The notes: generated by a model from the letters alone, not told the origin. Shown: positions 1 through 10,381, numbered from the stretch's first letter. The stretch: DNA of 64,000 nt from Nitrospirota bacterium (GCA_021840255.1 JAKBYX010000003.1:123180-187179); one strand, 5' to 3'. Numbers and translations are program-made.

Positions 1-959
1 GAATTCCGGCCCTTCGGGCGAGGGTATGTTCCTCTGGATGATATCGTCTATCGCTTTTTTTGCGTTTTCATCCAGGCTCCAACCCATGGTGCCTTCCACC
101 AGTTCCAGTTGCCTGGGGTTTCGCACGCCCCAGAGGGCCACGTCTGCCCCCTGGTCCAGCACCCAGCGCACGGCCAGCTCCAGCACGCTTTTCTGATACC
201 GCGTCCTGGCCAGCTGGGCAAGCTCATCCACCGCCTTCAGATACCGGCCGAAAAGCGGCTGCTGGAATTTGGGGTCTTTGTTCCTAAGGTCGTCGCCAAC
301 AAAAACGGCGTCCGGCCTCATCTTCCCTGAAAGCAGGCCGCGGCACAGGGCCCCGTAAGCGAGCACGGCGATCCCGTTTTTTTTGCAATAGGGGAGGACA
401 TCTTTTTCTATCCCGCGCTCGAATATGTTGTAAGGGGGCTGGCATGTGTGCAGCGGGGCCTCTTTCCGGAACCTCTCCATCTGCTCCACATTGAAATTGC
501 TGACCCCGATGGCCCTTATCTTGCCCTGCTCAAGGAGGCTGTTCATCGCCCCAGCGGTTTCCTCCACCGGGACAAGCGGGTCTGGCCAGTGCACATGGTA
601 GATGTCCACGTAATTGGTCTTGAGCCTCCGCAGCGAATCCGATAGCTCCTGAATGATCCTGCCGCTTGAGGCGTTGCGGAAGGTGCTGCCGTTCCTCCAT
701 TGGATGCCTGCCTTGGTGGATATATATACGTTCTCACGTCCTGCGGCCGCAATGGCCTTCCCCACGATCTCCTCCGAAAGGCCGAAACCGTAAACGGGGG
801 CCGTGTCTACGATGTTTAAGCCTTTTTTCAGGCCGGCCTGGATGGCCGCTATCGACTCGCTCTCGTCAGAACCTCCCCACATCCATCCGCCTATTGCCCA
901 TGTGCCGATGCAAACGCGCGTGGCCTTTATGCCGGTGTCCCCAATAAGTGCGAATTCCA
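1..959 (-). CDS. Aldo/keto reductase (partial, runs off left edge)
   Basis: Hand translation of the reverse strand from ATG at 959: MEFALIGDTGIKATRVCIGTWAIGGWMWGGSDESES...NIVDTAPVYGFGLSEEIVG, typical AKR N-terminus. Confidence 0.85.
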
Positions 960-982
960 TTTTTTATTTTCTCCTTCCATTC

Positions 983-1594
983 TTATTTGGCCCCCGCCTT
1001 ATCTCCCCAAAGCTCTCTAAGGCGCTCGTCGCGTCCGCACTGGGCGCGGTAGGCGTCATAAAGGGCCGGGTTTTTTCTGTAATACTGCTGGTGATAATCT
1101 TCGGCGGGGTAAAACCTGCCCGCGGGAACGATGCCGGTGGCAACCGGCCCCCTGAGATTCCCCGTCTTTTGCAGCCGGTCCCTTGACTCCATAGCCAGAC
1201 GGCGCTGCTGATCATCAAAATAAAAAACCGCCGTCCTGTACTGGTTCCCTACATCGCAGAACTGCCGGTCCGTGGTGGTAGGGTCTATGTTGCGCCAGAA
1301 GACGTCAAGGAGCTTTTCGTAATCCACCTGCCTTGGGTCGTAGACCACAAGGACCGCCTCTGCATGGCCGGTCTGCCCGGAGGCGACATCCTCGTAAGTG
1401 GGGTTTTCCATGTGTCCCCCAGTGTAGCCAGGCGTGACGGAGAGCACGCCCTGGACCTGATCGAAAGCGTGCTCCATGCACCAGAAACACCCGCCGGCAA
1501 AGGCCGCCTTGCGGAGGACTCGATTCTCATTTTGACCGGAACTGCTCTCGTTCTGTCCGATTTCATTCCCGGACCTGTTTTCCGCTTCTGGCAT
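983..1594 (-). CDS. msrA: Peptide methionine sulfoxide reductase MsrA
   Basis: AGGCFWCMEHAFDQVQGVLSVTPGYTGG active-site motif; internal start MPEAENR preferred over the 1627 ORF start. Confidence 0.93.
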   Translation of the reverse strand: MPEAENRSGNEIGQNESSSGQNENRVLRKAAFAGGCFWCMEHAFDQVQGVLSVTPGYTGGHMENPTYEDVASGQTGHAEAVLVVYDPRQVDYEKLLDVFWRNIDPTTTDRQFCDVGNQYRTAVFYFDDQQRRLAMESRDRLQKTGNLRGPVATGIVPAGRFYPAEDYHQQYYRKNPALYDAYRAQCGRDERLRELWGDKAGAK

Positions 1595-1837
1595 ATGGGT
1601 GGGCCTCCTTCCTGCAACGGCCCCCACGGGTTTTTGTTTTGTTTTTGTATTGTATTTTTATTTTTATTTTTTCTTCCAGGCGGTGTGTGCGCCTAATCAA
1701 ATTGCAACAGATAAGCGCCTTCATGTCAATGCTTGTGATATAATTTTGCTGTTTTTTGTTGTTCGCATGGGTCAAAAGCAAAACAAAAACAAAAAACAGA
1801 CGATAATGGAAATGCTGTTGTTTCAAGGCGGGACAAT

Positions 1838-3436
1838 ATGAATAAAACCGGAAAACGATATGAAAATAAAAAAAGTAAAATGCTCCTGCACCATCATTTT
1901 ATAAAAATAGCAAAAAAATATCCGGGGAAAACGGCGTTCGTGGACTGCACGTCCGGGAAGTCCGTAACCTACTTCAGGGCACTTGCCCTGTCGCTTGCTC
2001 TTTCCCGCAGGCTGGGGGGAAATGACGAGAGCCATATAGGGGTAATGCTGCCCACCGGGGCGGGTTGCGCGCTTTCCGTGCTGGGTGTCCTTATGAGCGG
2101 CCGGGTGCCCGTTATGATCAACTATTCAACCGGGACCGCTTTGGAAGGGGCCTCCGGGAATGTCCGGTACGCGCAGAAAAAATGCTCTTTCCAAACAGTG
2201 GTCACATCGAGGGTGCTCATGGAGAAGATCGATTGTCCCCATGTTGAGGGCATGGTCTTTATCGAGGACATCGTAGGAGGGCTTTCCGCACTGGAGAAAT
2301 TGAGTGCGGCGGCGCTGGCCAAACTGCCTGTCCCCTTCATATTAAGGTTGGTTGAGGGAGGAGAGGAAAACGATGTGGCGGCCATACTCTTTACGAGCGG
2401 AAGCGAGAAAGAGGCCAGGGCCGTGCAGTTGACCCACCGGAACATCATATCCAACATAAGGGATTTCAGCGGCGCCTTTGAACTTTCCGGCAAGGACAGC
2501 ATGCTTGCCAGCCTGCCTTATTTCCACATATTCGGGTTCAATCCCAACCTGTGGACGCCCCTTTATCACGGGATGACGATCATCTCCTATGCCAACCCCA
2601 TCGACTATAAAAAAATATGTGAGATAATCCGCGACGAAAGGCCGACCATCATCCTGGGGACGCCAAGCTTCTTTTGGGGATACCTGCGCAAATCCGAGCC
2701 TGGAGATTTCAGGAGCGTGCGAGTGGCCGTCTGCGGAGCGGACAAATGCGCGGACGCGCTGCGGCAGGGTTTTATGGACAAGCACAATATTACCCTTTAC
2801 GAGGGCTACGGGGCCACGGAAACCTCCCCGGTGATATCGGTGAATACGCCGCTGCAAAACAGGCCGGGCAGCGTGGGGAAGGCTTTGCCGGGCGTGTCCC
2901 TGCGCATAGAAAACCCCGAGGCCGGCCCCCACATTAAAAAGGACTGCACAGCGGGGATTGCCGGCCGGATAATGGTGAAAGGCGATCTCGTAATGAGGGG
3001 CTATCTTGGCGATGCGGAGGAAACGGCCGGACGCATACGCGATGGCTGGTACGATACAGGGGACATGGGATTTCTGGATGAGGACGGCTACCTGTGGTTT
3101 GCGGGAAGGCTTAAAAGGTTCGTGAAGATAGGAGGGGAGATGGTGTCCCTGGTGCAGGTGGAGGAGGCGCTGGAGAAGGTGCTTCCCGAGGGGGTTTTCA
3201 GCTCCGTGGCGGCCGTGCCGGACGTAATAAAGGGACAGAAAATAGTGGCGGCCGTGACCAGCGGGATAGACGAGATGAAAACCATCAGGCAGTTGATGGA
3301 GTATCTTCCCAATATCGCGATCCCCAAACATTTCATTGTCCTGCCGGAACTCCCAAGGACCGGGACCGGGAAGATCGATTTCAGGCGGGTTGCCGGGATG
3401 GTCCAAAGCGCAATTGGACTGAAGCCCGATTCGTAG
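1838..3436 (+). CDS. AMP-dependent acyl-CoA/acyl-ACP synthetase-like ligase
   Basis: FTSGSEKEARAVQLTHRN, YEGYGATETSPVISVN, GWYDTGDMGFLDEDGYLWFAGRLKRFVKIGGEMVS, GTGKIDFR motifs. Confidence 0.85.
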   Translation: MNKTGKRYENKKSKMLLHHHFIKIAKKYPGKTAFVDCTSGKSVTYFRALALSLALSRRLGGNDESHIGVMLPTGAGCALSVLGVLMSGRVPVMINYSTGTALEGASGNVRYAQKKCSFQTVVTSRVLMEKIDCPHVEGMVFIEDIVGGLSALEKLSAAALAKLPVPFILRLVEGGEENDVAAILFTSGSEKEARAVQLTHRNIISNIRDFSGAFELSGKDSMLASLPYFHIFGFNPNLWTPLYHGMTIISYANPIDYKKICEIIRDERPTIILGTPSFFWGYLRKSEPGDFRSVRVAVCGADKCADALRQGFMDKHNITLYEGYGATETSPVISVNTPLQNRPGSVGKALPGVSLRIENPEAGPHIKKDCTAGIAGRIMVKGDLVMRGYLGDAEETAGRIRDGWYDTGDMGFLDEDGYLWFAGRLKRFVKIGGEMVSLVQVEEALEKVLPEGVFSSVAAVPDVIKGQKIVAAVTSGIDEMKTIRQLMEYLPNIAIPKHFIVLPELPRTGTGKIDFRRVAGMVQSAIGLKPDS

Positions 3437-3794
3437 GGGAAAAAATTCCTGAAAGCCCATTGCCTTTTTTTGTTTTTCCGTTCAAGGTGAAAGCCTTAAC
3501 CCCTGATTTTATTGGGACTTTACAGGCCTGGCTGTTCAAACGTTTAACGAACAGGAGTTCCTGGATTTCGCTTCCCAGTAAAGTGGCGCAAAAAGTTACG
3601 GGTTTTAAGTCTTCTGGAAGATTTGGATTTCGTGCCGGCTTCGTATTTCAAAAAACTCGTGGGCGCGGATGATATTTGGGAATGCAGGATTCAATTTGGT
3701 TCAAACTGTGCCGCCCCCCCTATAACGCTTACATGAGCCAATGTCGCCCGAACTCTTGACGCTTCATGCCTGATTTGTTTACCTTAAAACGATT

Positions 3795-5291
3795 ATGTCC
3801 CGTTTGCTTAAATTTCTTTTGCTCCTTGCCGGGATCGCGGCGGTCATATACATGGCCGCGCCGTCCAAGCCTAAGGAGAGCACGCTTGAAAAGATCAAAA
3901 AACGCGGCTACCTCCTCTGGGGGTCGGACGCAGAGGGCGGCGCGCCCTATGCCTTCCCCAACCCCAAAAACCCTTCAAAACTCGTAGGCTTCGAGGTGGA
4001 CCTGGCCGGGGCGATCGCGCGGGAGCTTGGAGTAAAAAAGGCCGTGCAGTCCCAGAACGCCTGGGACAGCCTGATCCCGGCCCTTGAGCGCGGAGATTTC
4101 GATTTCGCCATGAACGGCATAGAGATAACGAAGAAAAGAATGGAGCACGTCCTCTTCAGTGCCCCTTACTACGTTTACACCGAACAGCTCGTGGTGCGTA
4201 GGGACGATTCCTCGATAAAGAGCGTTGCGGACCTGAAGGGCAAAAAGGTGGGCACGCTCTCCGGCACGGTGGCCCAGGACATCCTCATGGGCATGCGTGG
4301 CGTTAACGTAAGGATATACTCCGGGCAGGTGGAGCCCTATCAGGATCTGGCCCTTGGAAGGCTGGATGCCGTCCTTCTTGACCTGCCTATCGCCGCCTAC
4401 TACGCCAGGCCGAACCCCGCGCTCAAATTTGCGGGGCCGCCGGTGGGGGAGGGCCTGTATGCCATAGCCATCCGTAAAAACGACACGGAATTGAAAAAAA
4501 GGCTGGATGAGATTCTGGCAAAACTCTACCGCACGGGCGAGCTTAAAAGGATATACGAGAAATGGGGCCTCTGGAACAGCAAGCAGGACAAGCTGGCCGC
4601 GTTTTTTAAGAATTCCGGGGCGGAGACCCTCGACGAAAGCCGGAGCGCGCCCATAAAGAATTTCTTCCCCATGCTTTTAAAGGGTGCCGGGGTGACGGTG
4701 CTTATATCCGTCTCGTCGATGGCCCTTGCCATTACGCTCGGGCTGATGCTTACCCTCCTGCGGCTTTATGCCGGGCCGCCCTTTGACTGGCTTGCCACAG
4801 GCTACATAGAGATATACAGGGGAACTCCGCTTCTGATACAGCTCTATATACTCTACTACGGCCTGCCGAACATCGGCATTTCTCTTAACCCGGTGATGGC
4901 CGCCTTCCTGGGGCTTGGGATGAATTACGCCGCCTATGAGTCCGAGCTCTATCGGGCGGGGATAAACGCGGTGCCCTTCGGGCAGATGGAGGCCGCGCTT
5001 TCACTGGGAATGAAGAGGGGGCTTGCCCTAAAGCGCGTTATCCTCCCCCAGGCCGTTAAGATAGCCCTTCCTGGAATAACGAACGACTTTATCGCGCTGT
5101 TCAAGGACTCCTCACTGGTCTCCGTCATCGCGATGGTAGAGCTCACCAAGACCTACAGCATGCTTGCGGCAAGCACGCTCCGCTTCTTCCAGCTAGGTAT
5201 AATCACCGCGCTCCTTTACTTTGGCATGAGCTATCCGCTTTCCCTGCTTGCAAGGAGGCTTGAAAAAAAGCTCAAAAAGGACAGGCGATGA
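3795..5291 (+). CDS. Fused amino-acid ABC transporter substrate-binding + permease protein
   Basis: SBP3-like N-terminus (GYLLWGSDAEGGAPYAFPNPKNPSKLVGFEVDLAGAIA) followed by His/Glu/Gln permease (YIEIYRGTPLLIQLYILYYGLPNIGI). Confidence 0.9.
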   Translation: MSRLLKFLLLLAGIAAVIYMAAPSKPKESTLEKIKKRGYLLWGSDAEGGAPYAFPNPKNPSKLVGFEVDLAGAIARELGVKKAVQSQNAWDSLIPALERGDFDFAMNGIEITKKRMEHVLFSAPYYVYTEQLVVRRDDSSIKSVADLKGKKVGTLSGTVAQDILMGMRGVNVRIYSGQVEPYQDLALGRLDAVLLDLPIAAYYARPNPALKFAGPPVGEGLYAIAIRKNDTELKKRLDEILAKLYRTGELKRIYEKWGLWNSKQDKLAAFFKNSGAETLDESRSAPIKNFFPMLLKGAGVTVLISVSSMALAITLGLMLTLLRLYAGPPFDWLATGYIEIYRGTPLLIQLYILYYGLPNIGISLNPVMAAFLGLGMNYAAYESELYRAGINAVPFGQMEAALSLGMKRGLALKRVILPQAVKIALPGITNDFIALFKDSSLVSVIAMVELTKTYSMLAASTLRFFQLGIITALLYFGMSYPLSLLARRLEKKLKKDRR

Positions 5292-6046
5292 TAAACGTCC
5301 GGGACCTGCATAAATCTTACGGGGCGAACCGGCTGTTCGAGGGTGTTTCCTTCCAGGTGGAAAAGGGCGAGGCCGTTGTGCTCATAGGCCCGTCGGGAAG
5401 CGGCAAGAGCACCGTCCTTCGCTGCATAAACGGGCTGGAGACGTTCGACAGCGGCGAGATAACGGTGGCGGGGATCGGGCTGCATTCAATAAACCGGAAG
5501 CGGCCTATGAAGGAAGACGCGGAAACCATAAGAAGGGTGAGGCTGAAGCTTGGAATGGTCTTCCAGCAGTTCAACCTCTTCCCGCATATGACTGTGCTGC
5601 AAAACGTGACGGAGGCCCCCATACGCGTGCTTGGAATGGGCAGGGCGGAAGCCATTGCCCAGGCGAGGGACTTCCTTAAGAAGATCAATCTTGAGGGCAA
5701 GGCGGAAAGCTATCCGGCCCAGCTTTCGGGCGGCGAGCAGCAGCGCGTGGCGATAGCCAGGGCGCTTGCCATGCGCCCCGAGGCGATGCTTTTCGATGAG
5801 CCCACATCTTCGCTGGACCCGGAGATGGCCGGGGAGGTGCTTTCCGTGATAAGGAAGCTGGTGGATGAGGGGATGACCACCATGATCGCCACGCATGAGA
5901 TGGGCTTTGCCAGTGAAGTGGCCGGCAGGGTGATAGTGTTCGATAAGGGGAGCATCATAGAGACCGGCCCGCCATCCCAGATATTTACCAGCCCGAAAGT
6001 CCTCCGGACAAGGGAATTTTTAAACAGGGTGCTTGGAAGGTTTTAA
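5288..6046 (+). CDS. Amino-acid ABC transporter ATP-binding protein
   Basis: Walker A GPSGSGKST, signature LSGGEQQRVAIARAL, overlaps upstream stop. Confidence 0.95.
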   Translation: MINVRDLHKSYGANRLFEGVSFQVEKGEAVVLIGPSGSGKSTVLRCINGLETFDSGEITVAGIGLHSINRKRPMKEDAETIRRVRLKLGMVFQQFNLFPHMTVLQNVTEAPIRVLGMGRAEAIAQARDFLKKINLEGKAESYPAQLSGGEQQRVAIARALAMRPEAMLFDEPTSSLDPEMAGEVLSVIRKLVDEGMTTMIATHEMGFASEVAGRVIVFDKGSIIETGPPSQIFTSPKVLRTREFLNRVLGRF

Positions 6047-6150
6047 AAAACTTTTCATTCCACGGTGCTTTCCCCGCACGTCTTGACAATTTCCAAAGCG
6101 GTGAGAACCTCTAATCAGGACTGACCGAAACCGAAAAGGAGGACACTGCC

Positions 6151-6342
6151 ATGATGTGCAGCCTTTCACAACTGGACGCAAGCCGGCTGGACCAGGTGAA
6201 AACAGCTGAGAAGAAGATAGGAAAGACGCTGCTTGCCTACAGCTGTTATGAGACCAGGCCGGAGGCGCTGTCAGCGGGCGAGTTGGAGGAGATACGGGAG
6301 CTGGAGAAGAAGCTTGGGATATTGCTGGTTGCTGTTAAATGA
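6151..6342 (+). CDS. Small hypothetical protein
   Basis: 63-aa ORF with aaggagg upstream; no family recognised. Confidence 0.55.
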   Translation: MMCSLSQLDASRLDQVKTAEKKIGKTLLAYSCYETRPEALSAGELEEIRELEKKLGILLVAVK

Positions 6343-6363
6343 AAAAAGGGGAAATTCCTGGGC

Positions 6364-6927
6364 TCAAATGAGCTTTTTCCTTTTGGCTGTCTCGAAAAGC
6401 CCGTAGACGCGCAGATCCACGCTGTCGCCCGCTTTCTGTGAGCTGAAAAGAAAATCAGCCAACGCCGCCGCCGGCGTCCTGATGACCTCTATGTCCTCGG
6501 ACTCGTCACCGGGAAAACCGGCCCTGATCTCTTCCGGGACCTGGAGTGCCCCTCTGGCCAGGACCGCCGTCCAGCGCTCGGCGTTAGAGCCTGTCGATAT
6601 GACGTTCTCAACCAGAACTGAAAAATCCCTCCCGTCAAATCCGGTCTCTTCTATAAGCTCCCGCCTGGCCGCATCCATCAGGTCTTCGCCGGGGTTTATG
6701 AGCCCTGCCGGGAACTCTATCGCGTAATTGCCGATAACCACCCTGAACTGTCTTATGAGGATAAGCTCGCCGGCCCCGGTAACGGGGACGATTATCACAA
6801 CCCCGTCCGCGCCCACCCTGTCCACGGCTTCCCATGTGCGAGCCACCCCTTTATTGTCCAGGTATGCGATGCGGACGGTCTTTAGAAAATCGCCCTGCCA
6901 TAGCGGTTCCCTGCCGGTGATCTTCAT
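6364..6927 (-). CDS. NUDIX hydrolase
   Basis: NUDIX box-like GLINPGEDLMDAARRELIEETGF. Confidence 0.9.
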   Translation of the reverse strand: MKITGREPLWQGDFLKTVRIAYLDNKGVARTWEAVDRVGADGVVIIVPVTGAGELILIRQFRVVIGNYAIEFPAGLINPGEDLMDAARRELIEETGFDGRDFSVLVENVISTGSNAERWTAVLARGALQVPEEIRAGFPGDESEDIEVIRTPAAALADFLFSSQKAGDSVDLRVYGLFETAKRKKLI

Positions 6928-6930
6928 GTC

Positions 6931-7689
6931 CTATTTTTTCCTTCTTTGCACCACCCAGTCCACACGGCCCAGCAGACGGTAAATATCTCCTCCCGCCTCC
7001 AGTTCCTTTCTGGGCAGTTCGATAGGGGGGAAGTTGGGATTGTCTGACCTGAGTATCAGCCTTTCATACCCCACAAAAACCCTCTTTATGACCGCGCCCT
7101 CGTATGGGAGCCAGAAGGCGTAGATATCTCCACTCACGATATTCTGCACCATGGTGTTCACGCCGGTGACCGCGCCGTCCCAGACCGTGGGTTCCATGGA
7201 CTGGCCTCGCACCTTGACGGTCACGATGCCGGGGCCGGTAAAATCTCCAGGCAGGGTTATGGTCTCTATTGGCTCATACTCGGAGATGTCCTTGGGCGCG
7301 CCAGCGCCGGCCAGAGTGAAAACCGGGATGCGAGCGAACTCGTCCCTGCAATGGGCCTCGGAGACCGACAGTCCTTTTGCGCTGGATGGCTGCTGCGGGG
7401 AGTACATGGTTTTTTCTTTTTCGCCTGCCTTCGGAGCGTTTTTCAGAAAGGGCCTGCCCTGGTAGGCGGCCGCAGGCTCCCTGGTAAATCCCCCGTGGCC
7501 GGTCAGCAACCAGTTGGGATTAATATCCGTATGTCGAATAAGAAGGCTCAGCGTGTCGGCCGAGGGTTTTGTCTTTTCATTCTCAATGTCCGAAAGTGTG
7601 CCTTGGGATATTCCTATTTTTTCTGAAAATTCCTTGACTTTTAAGCCTTTTTTTGTCCTGTACCCTTTTATCCTTTTCCCTATGGTCAC
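6931..7689 (-). CDS. HTH + S24 peptidase (LexA/CI-like) repressor
   Basis: HTH_3 (KVKEFSEKIGISQGTLSDIENEKTKPS), Ala-Gly candidate cleavage site (TLAGAGAP), Ser/Lys dyad (GQSMEPT...GAVIKRV); probable GTG start at 7689. Confidence 0.88.
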   Translation of the reverse strand: MTIGKRIKGYRTKKGLKVKEFSEKIGISQGTLSDIENEKTKPSADTLSLLIRHTDINPNWLLTGHGGFTREPAAAYQGRPFLKNAPKAGEKEKTMYSPQQPSSAKGLSVSEAHCRDEFARIPVFTLAGAGAPKDISEYEPIETITLPGDFTGPGIVTVKVRGQSMEPTVWDGAVTGVNTMVQNIVSGDIYAFWLPYEGAVIKRVFVGYERLILRSDNPNFPPIELPRKELEAGGDIYRLLGRVDWVVQRRKK

Positions 7690-7703
7690 TTTGCGCCACC
7701 CCC

Positions 7704-7733
7704 TTGACAAATTATCGTCATGACGATTATATT
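7704..7733 (+). promoter_or_regulatory. Predicted rightward sigma70 promoter with operator-like palindrome in its spacer
   Basis: TTGACA (7704-7709), 18-nt spacer containing perfect 14-bp palindrome ATCGTCATGACGAT (7714-7727), TATATT (7728-7733). Confidence 0.6.
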
Positions 7734-7935
7734 TATCGGGAGTTGCAGGAAGGAGGCTTTTTTTGAGGATGGCGGCTGCGCATTTTGAAACCTGTATCCT
7801 GGCGTTAAAGGGAGTGATGTTTCCATTAGTATCCCTGTCCGCATTGGTTTCGAGGGCCAAGCTGGATTCGATGAAAGACAGGTAAAAAACCCTGCCGCCG
7901 GAGGATTTTAAATGGATATGCTCTTATCATCATCA

Positions 7936-7953
7936 ATATCGGCACTCCGATAT
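7936..7953. promoter_or_regulatory. Second dyad in the repressor/Mor intergenic region
   Basis: ATATCGG-CACT-CCGATAT, 7-bp perfect arms. Confidence 0.4.
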
Positions 7954-8071
7954 ATTCTATCCGTGGGACGGCTTTTTTTCAATAGGGACGGGCAAAAAAA
8001 GTTTTTTGTTATTGTTTTTATTTTAATTTTTTTATTCCAAGGACTTTTTGATCTGAAAGGCGGTTTTTGAT

Positions 8072-8371
8072 ATGAGCAGAGGTTGGCTGGAAGAAGTCGC
8101 TAGCGAGATGGTCCCCGATGACCTGCCGGAGGCCTATCGGGCAGTTGCCATGGTGGTTGGCGTGGAGAACGCGCTGAGGCTTTCCCAAGAACTGGGCGGC
8201 CTGCCCTTTTACTTCCCCAAAATAGGGACCCTTATTTCAAAGAGGCGCGACGCTTACATCAGGCGCGAATTCACGGGGGCAAATTACAAGGAGCTTGCCA
8301 GGAAATACGCTCTGACGGAAACCTGGATACGGCGCATCGTAAGCCACAGGCGCAGGGGCAGGGCGGATTGA
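8072..8371 (+). CDS. Mor-family transcription activator
   Basis: GGLPFYFPKIGTLISKRRDAYIRREFTGANYKELARKYALTETWIRRIV, matches the Mu Mor/C pattern. Confidence 0.8.
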   Translation: MSRGWLEEVASEMVPDDLPEAYRAVAMVVGVENALRLSQELGGLPFYFPKIGTLISKRRDAYIRREFTGANYKELARKYALTETWIRRIVSHRRRGRAD

Positions 8372-8553
8372 GCCCCCTGGGGAGGTTTTTGTTTCCCGAA
8401 AGGCCACCCGCTACAGAGATCCTTTTTCACAAGATCTTCTGTTCACAAGATCCCAATTGTTCCGCACTTTACTCATGGCGGCTATTTAAGTAAACTTAAA
8501 ATATAAGTGTTTTTGTCAAACAAAACCCCCTATATAAGGATGTATCAAAGCCA

Positions 8554-9033
8554 ATGAAAAGAAAAAGAACGGGTCTTCTTGCCCTTATGCTGGCCTTCGC
8601 TTTTTCCGTGGCCTTTTTGTCCGCCGCGCGGGATGCGCGCGCCGTGCTTGGCGGTCCGGTTGACTCGGTCAGCAAAGACATTTCCGCCATGAAGGCGACG
8701 CGCAGCCAGGTTACCACCCTGCCTTGCTATACCGTCCATGAGATCACCTCCGGCACATTGACGCTGCGGGAGTATGTTTCTTCAGGCGGAGTAGTGTTCG
8801 GCATAGCCTGGGACGGGCCGTTAAGCCCGAACCTGAGATATCTTCTTGGTTCCTATTACAGCCAGTACCATGAGGCCAGGCAGCAGATGCCCCCTTCGCA
8901 CGGAAAAAAGTCCATGCGGGTGCAGGCAAATGATGTGGTCGTCGAGAAATGGGGGCACATGCGGAGCATGCACGGGAGGGCCTACGTGCCGGCGCTTCTT
9001 CCCGAGGGGGTGAGCCCTGATGCCGTCCGGTGA
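8554..9033 (+). CDS. DUF2844-like exported protein
   Basis: Signal peptide; ...YTVHEITSGTLTLREYVSSGGVVFGIAWDGPLSPNLRYLLGSYYSQY...; adjacent to DUF3443-like gene. Confidence 0.7.
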   Translation: MKRKRTGLLALMLAFAFSVAFLSAARDARAVLGGPVDSVSKDISAMKATRSQVTTLPCYTVHEITSGTLTLREYVSSGGVVFGIAWDGPLSPNLRYLLGSYYSQYHEARQQMPPSHGKKSMRVQANDVVVEKWGHMRSMHGRAYVPALLPEGVSPDAVR

Positions 9034-9040
9034 GGCGGCA

Positions 9041-10324
9041 ATGAAAACAAGGGGAACAAAGAGCATCGGGCTTCTTTCCGTTGCCTTGTTGCTTTTTTTT
9101 CTTGCCGGATGCGGAGGCGGCGGGGGAGGGTCATCTTCGTCGCCGGCTTCAAATGGTACCCCATCTTCCTCATCGAGCACTGGCACCTGCACGGCGGTTG
9201 CGGTTTCCCTTTCAGGCCAGGTCCAAAACCCGGTGCCCCTGCTGCCTACAGATAACAACGGAACCCTTGTCGAGCTTCCGGGTGTGTCCAATGACGGCGC
9301 TTCTTCAGCAAGCGGAAGCCTTGTGCTGGGCATCGGAACGGAGAGCAACAATCAACCCTCTTCGGTAACGGCGGCAATACCCCTGAATAGCAGGGGGGAT
9401 TTTACAACTGTTTTGAACGGCCTGCCCCCCTTAGACAGCTTCATAGACACCGGCTCCAACGGCCTTTTTTTTCCCCAGGTTTCAAAGAACAATCCCCCCA
9501 TCTGTTCTGCCCCTTTATCTTCGTGGTACTGCCCTCAGACGCCTTTCACCAATACGGCCACCCAGGAGGGGGGCAGCGCTTCGGTCAATGTCACATTCAC
9601 GATCGAAAACTTTGAGACTCTTACAAGTAGCGGGAACAAGATGGTCTTTCCGGACATAGGCGGACAGATGAATAGCGCATTTGACTGGGGGCTGCCTTTT
9701 TATCTTGGAAGGAACGTCTTCATGGGTATAGAAGGGAAAAGCTCAAACCTGGGGGACAACGGACTGTATTTCGCGAGCGGCGTGTACAATGGGAGCCAGC
9801 CCTCCGGCGCTAACGTAATGCCTATCAGCGTAAGCGGTTCCGTCCCCGGCCTTGCCACTTATAACAATGAGCCGATGGTAAGTATCACGGTCTGTGCTCC
9901 CGGCACAAGCGCCTGCCAGACCATAAACGGCATACTGCTGGACACCGGCAGCTATGGACTCAGGATATTCAAGCAGGCCCTGAACGGCCTTTCCCTGCCT
10001 CCGGAAAAAACCAGTGGCGGGCAGCTTGCCGAGTGCCAGCCATATGTAGACCTAACCGCCGACTGGGGGCCGGTAGAGCTGGCGGACGTGAAGCTGGGCG
10101 GTGAGCCTGCTGTGACCAGCTTGCCCATCCAGGTGATAGATGCGACTTTTCCGGGTTATACCAATTGCAATGGAGGGAGCAGTCTGGATACAAGCCCGTC
10201 AATTGACGGGTATAACGGCATTCTGGGGGTCGGCCCCTTTCAGCAGGACTGCGGTTCGCTTTGCACTAACGTAAAAAACAGCAATCAGGTTTCCCAGTGG
10301 CCCTACTGGTCCTGCAGCCAATAG
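9041..10324 (+). CDS. DUF3443-like lipoprotein
   Basis: Lipobox LLFFLAGCGGGGGG; PLDSFIDTGSNGLFFP and NGILLDTGSYGLRIF aspartyl-protease-like DTG pairs; internal ATG at 9041. Confidence 0.75.
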   Translation: MKTRGTKSIGLLSVALLLFFLAGCGGGGGGSSSSPASNGTPSSSSSTGTCTAVAVSLSGQVQNPVPLLPTDNNGTLVELPGVSNDGASSASGSLVLGIGTESNNQPSSVTAAIPLNSRGDFTTVLNGLPPLDSFIDTGSNGLFFPQVSKNNPPICSAPLSSWYCPQTPFTNTATQEGGSASVNVTFTIENFETLTSSGNKMVFPDIGGQMNSAFDWGLPFYLGRNVFMGIEGKSSNLGDNGLYFASGVYNGSQPSGANVMPISVSGSVPGLATYNNEPMVSITVCAPGTSACQTINGILLDTGSYGLRIFKQALNGLSLPPEKTSGGQLAECQPYVDLTADWGPVELADVKLGGEPAVTSLPIQVIDATFPGYTNCNGGSSLDTSPSIDGYNGILGVGPFQQDCGSLCTNVKNSNQVSQWPYWSCSQ

Positions 10325-10381
10325 CGATATCCCGCAAAAAATAAAAATTTTTTGGCGTTGCAGGCATGAGAATCGAAAAAA

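Noticed and set aside
2342-3460. Large minus-strand ORF (372 aa) antisense to the AMP-ligase
   Set aside because: Shadow ORF of a high-GC coding region; no recognisable protein features.
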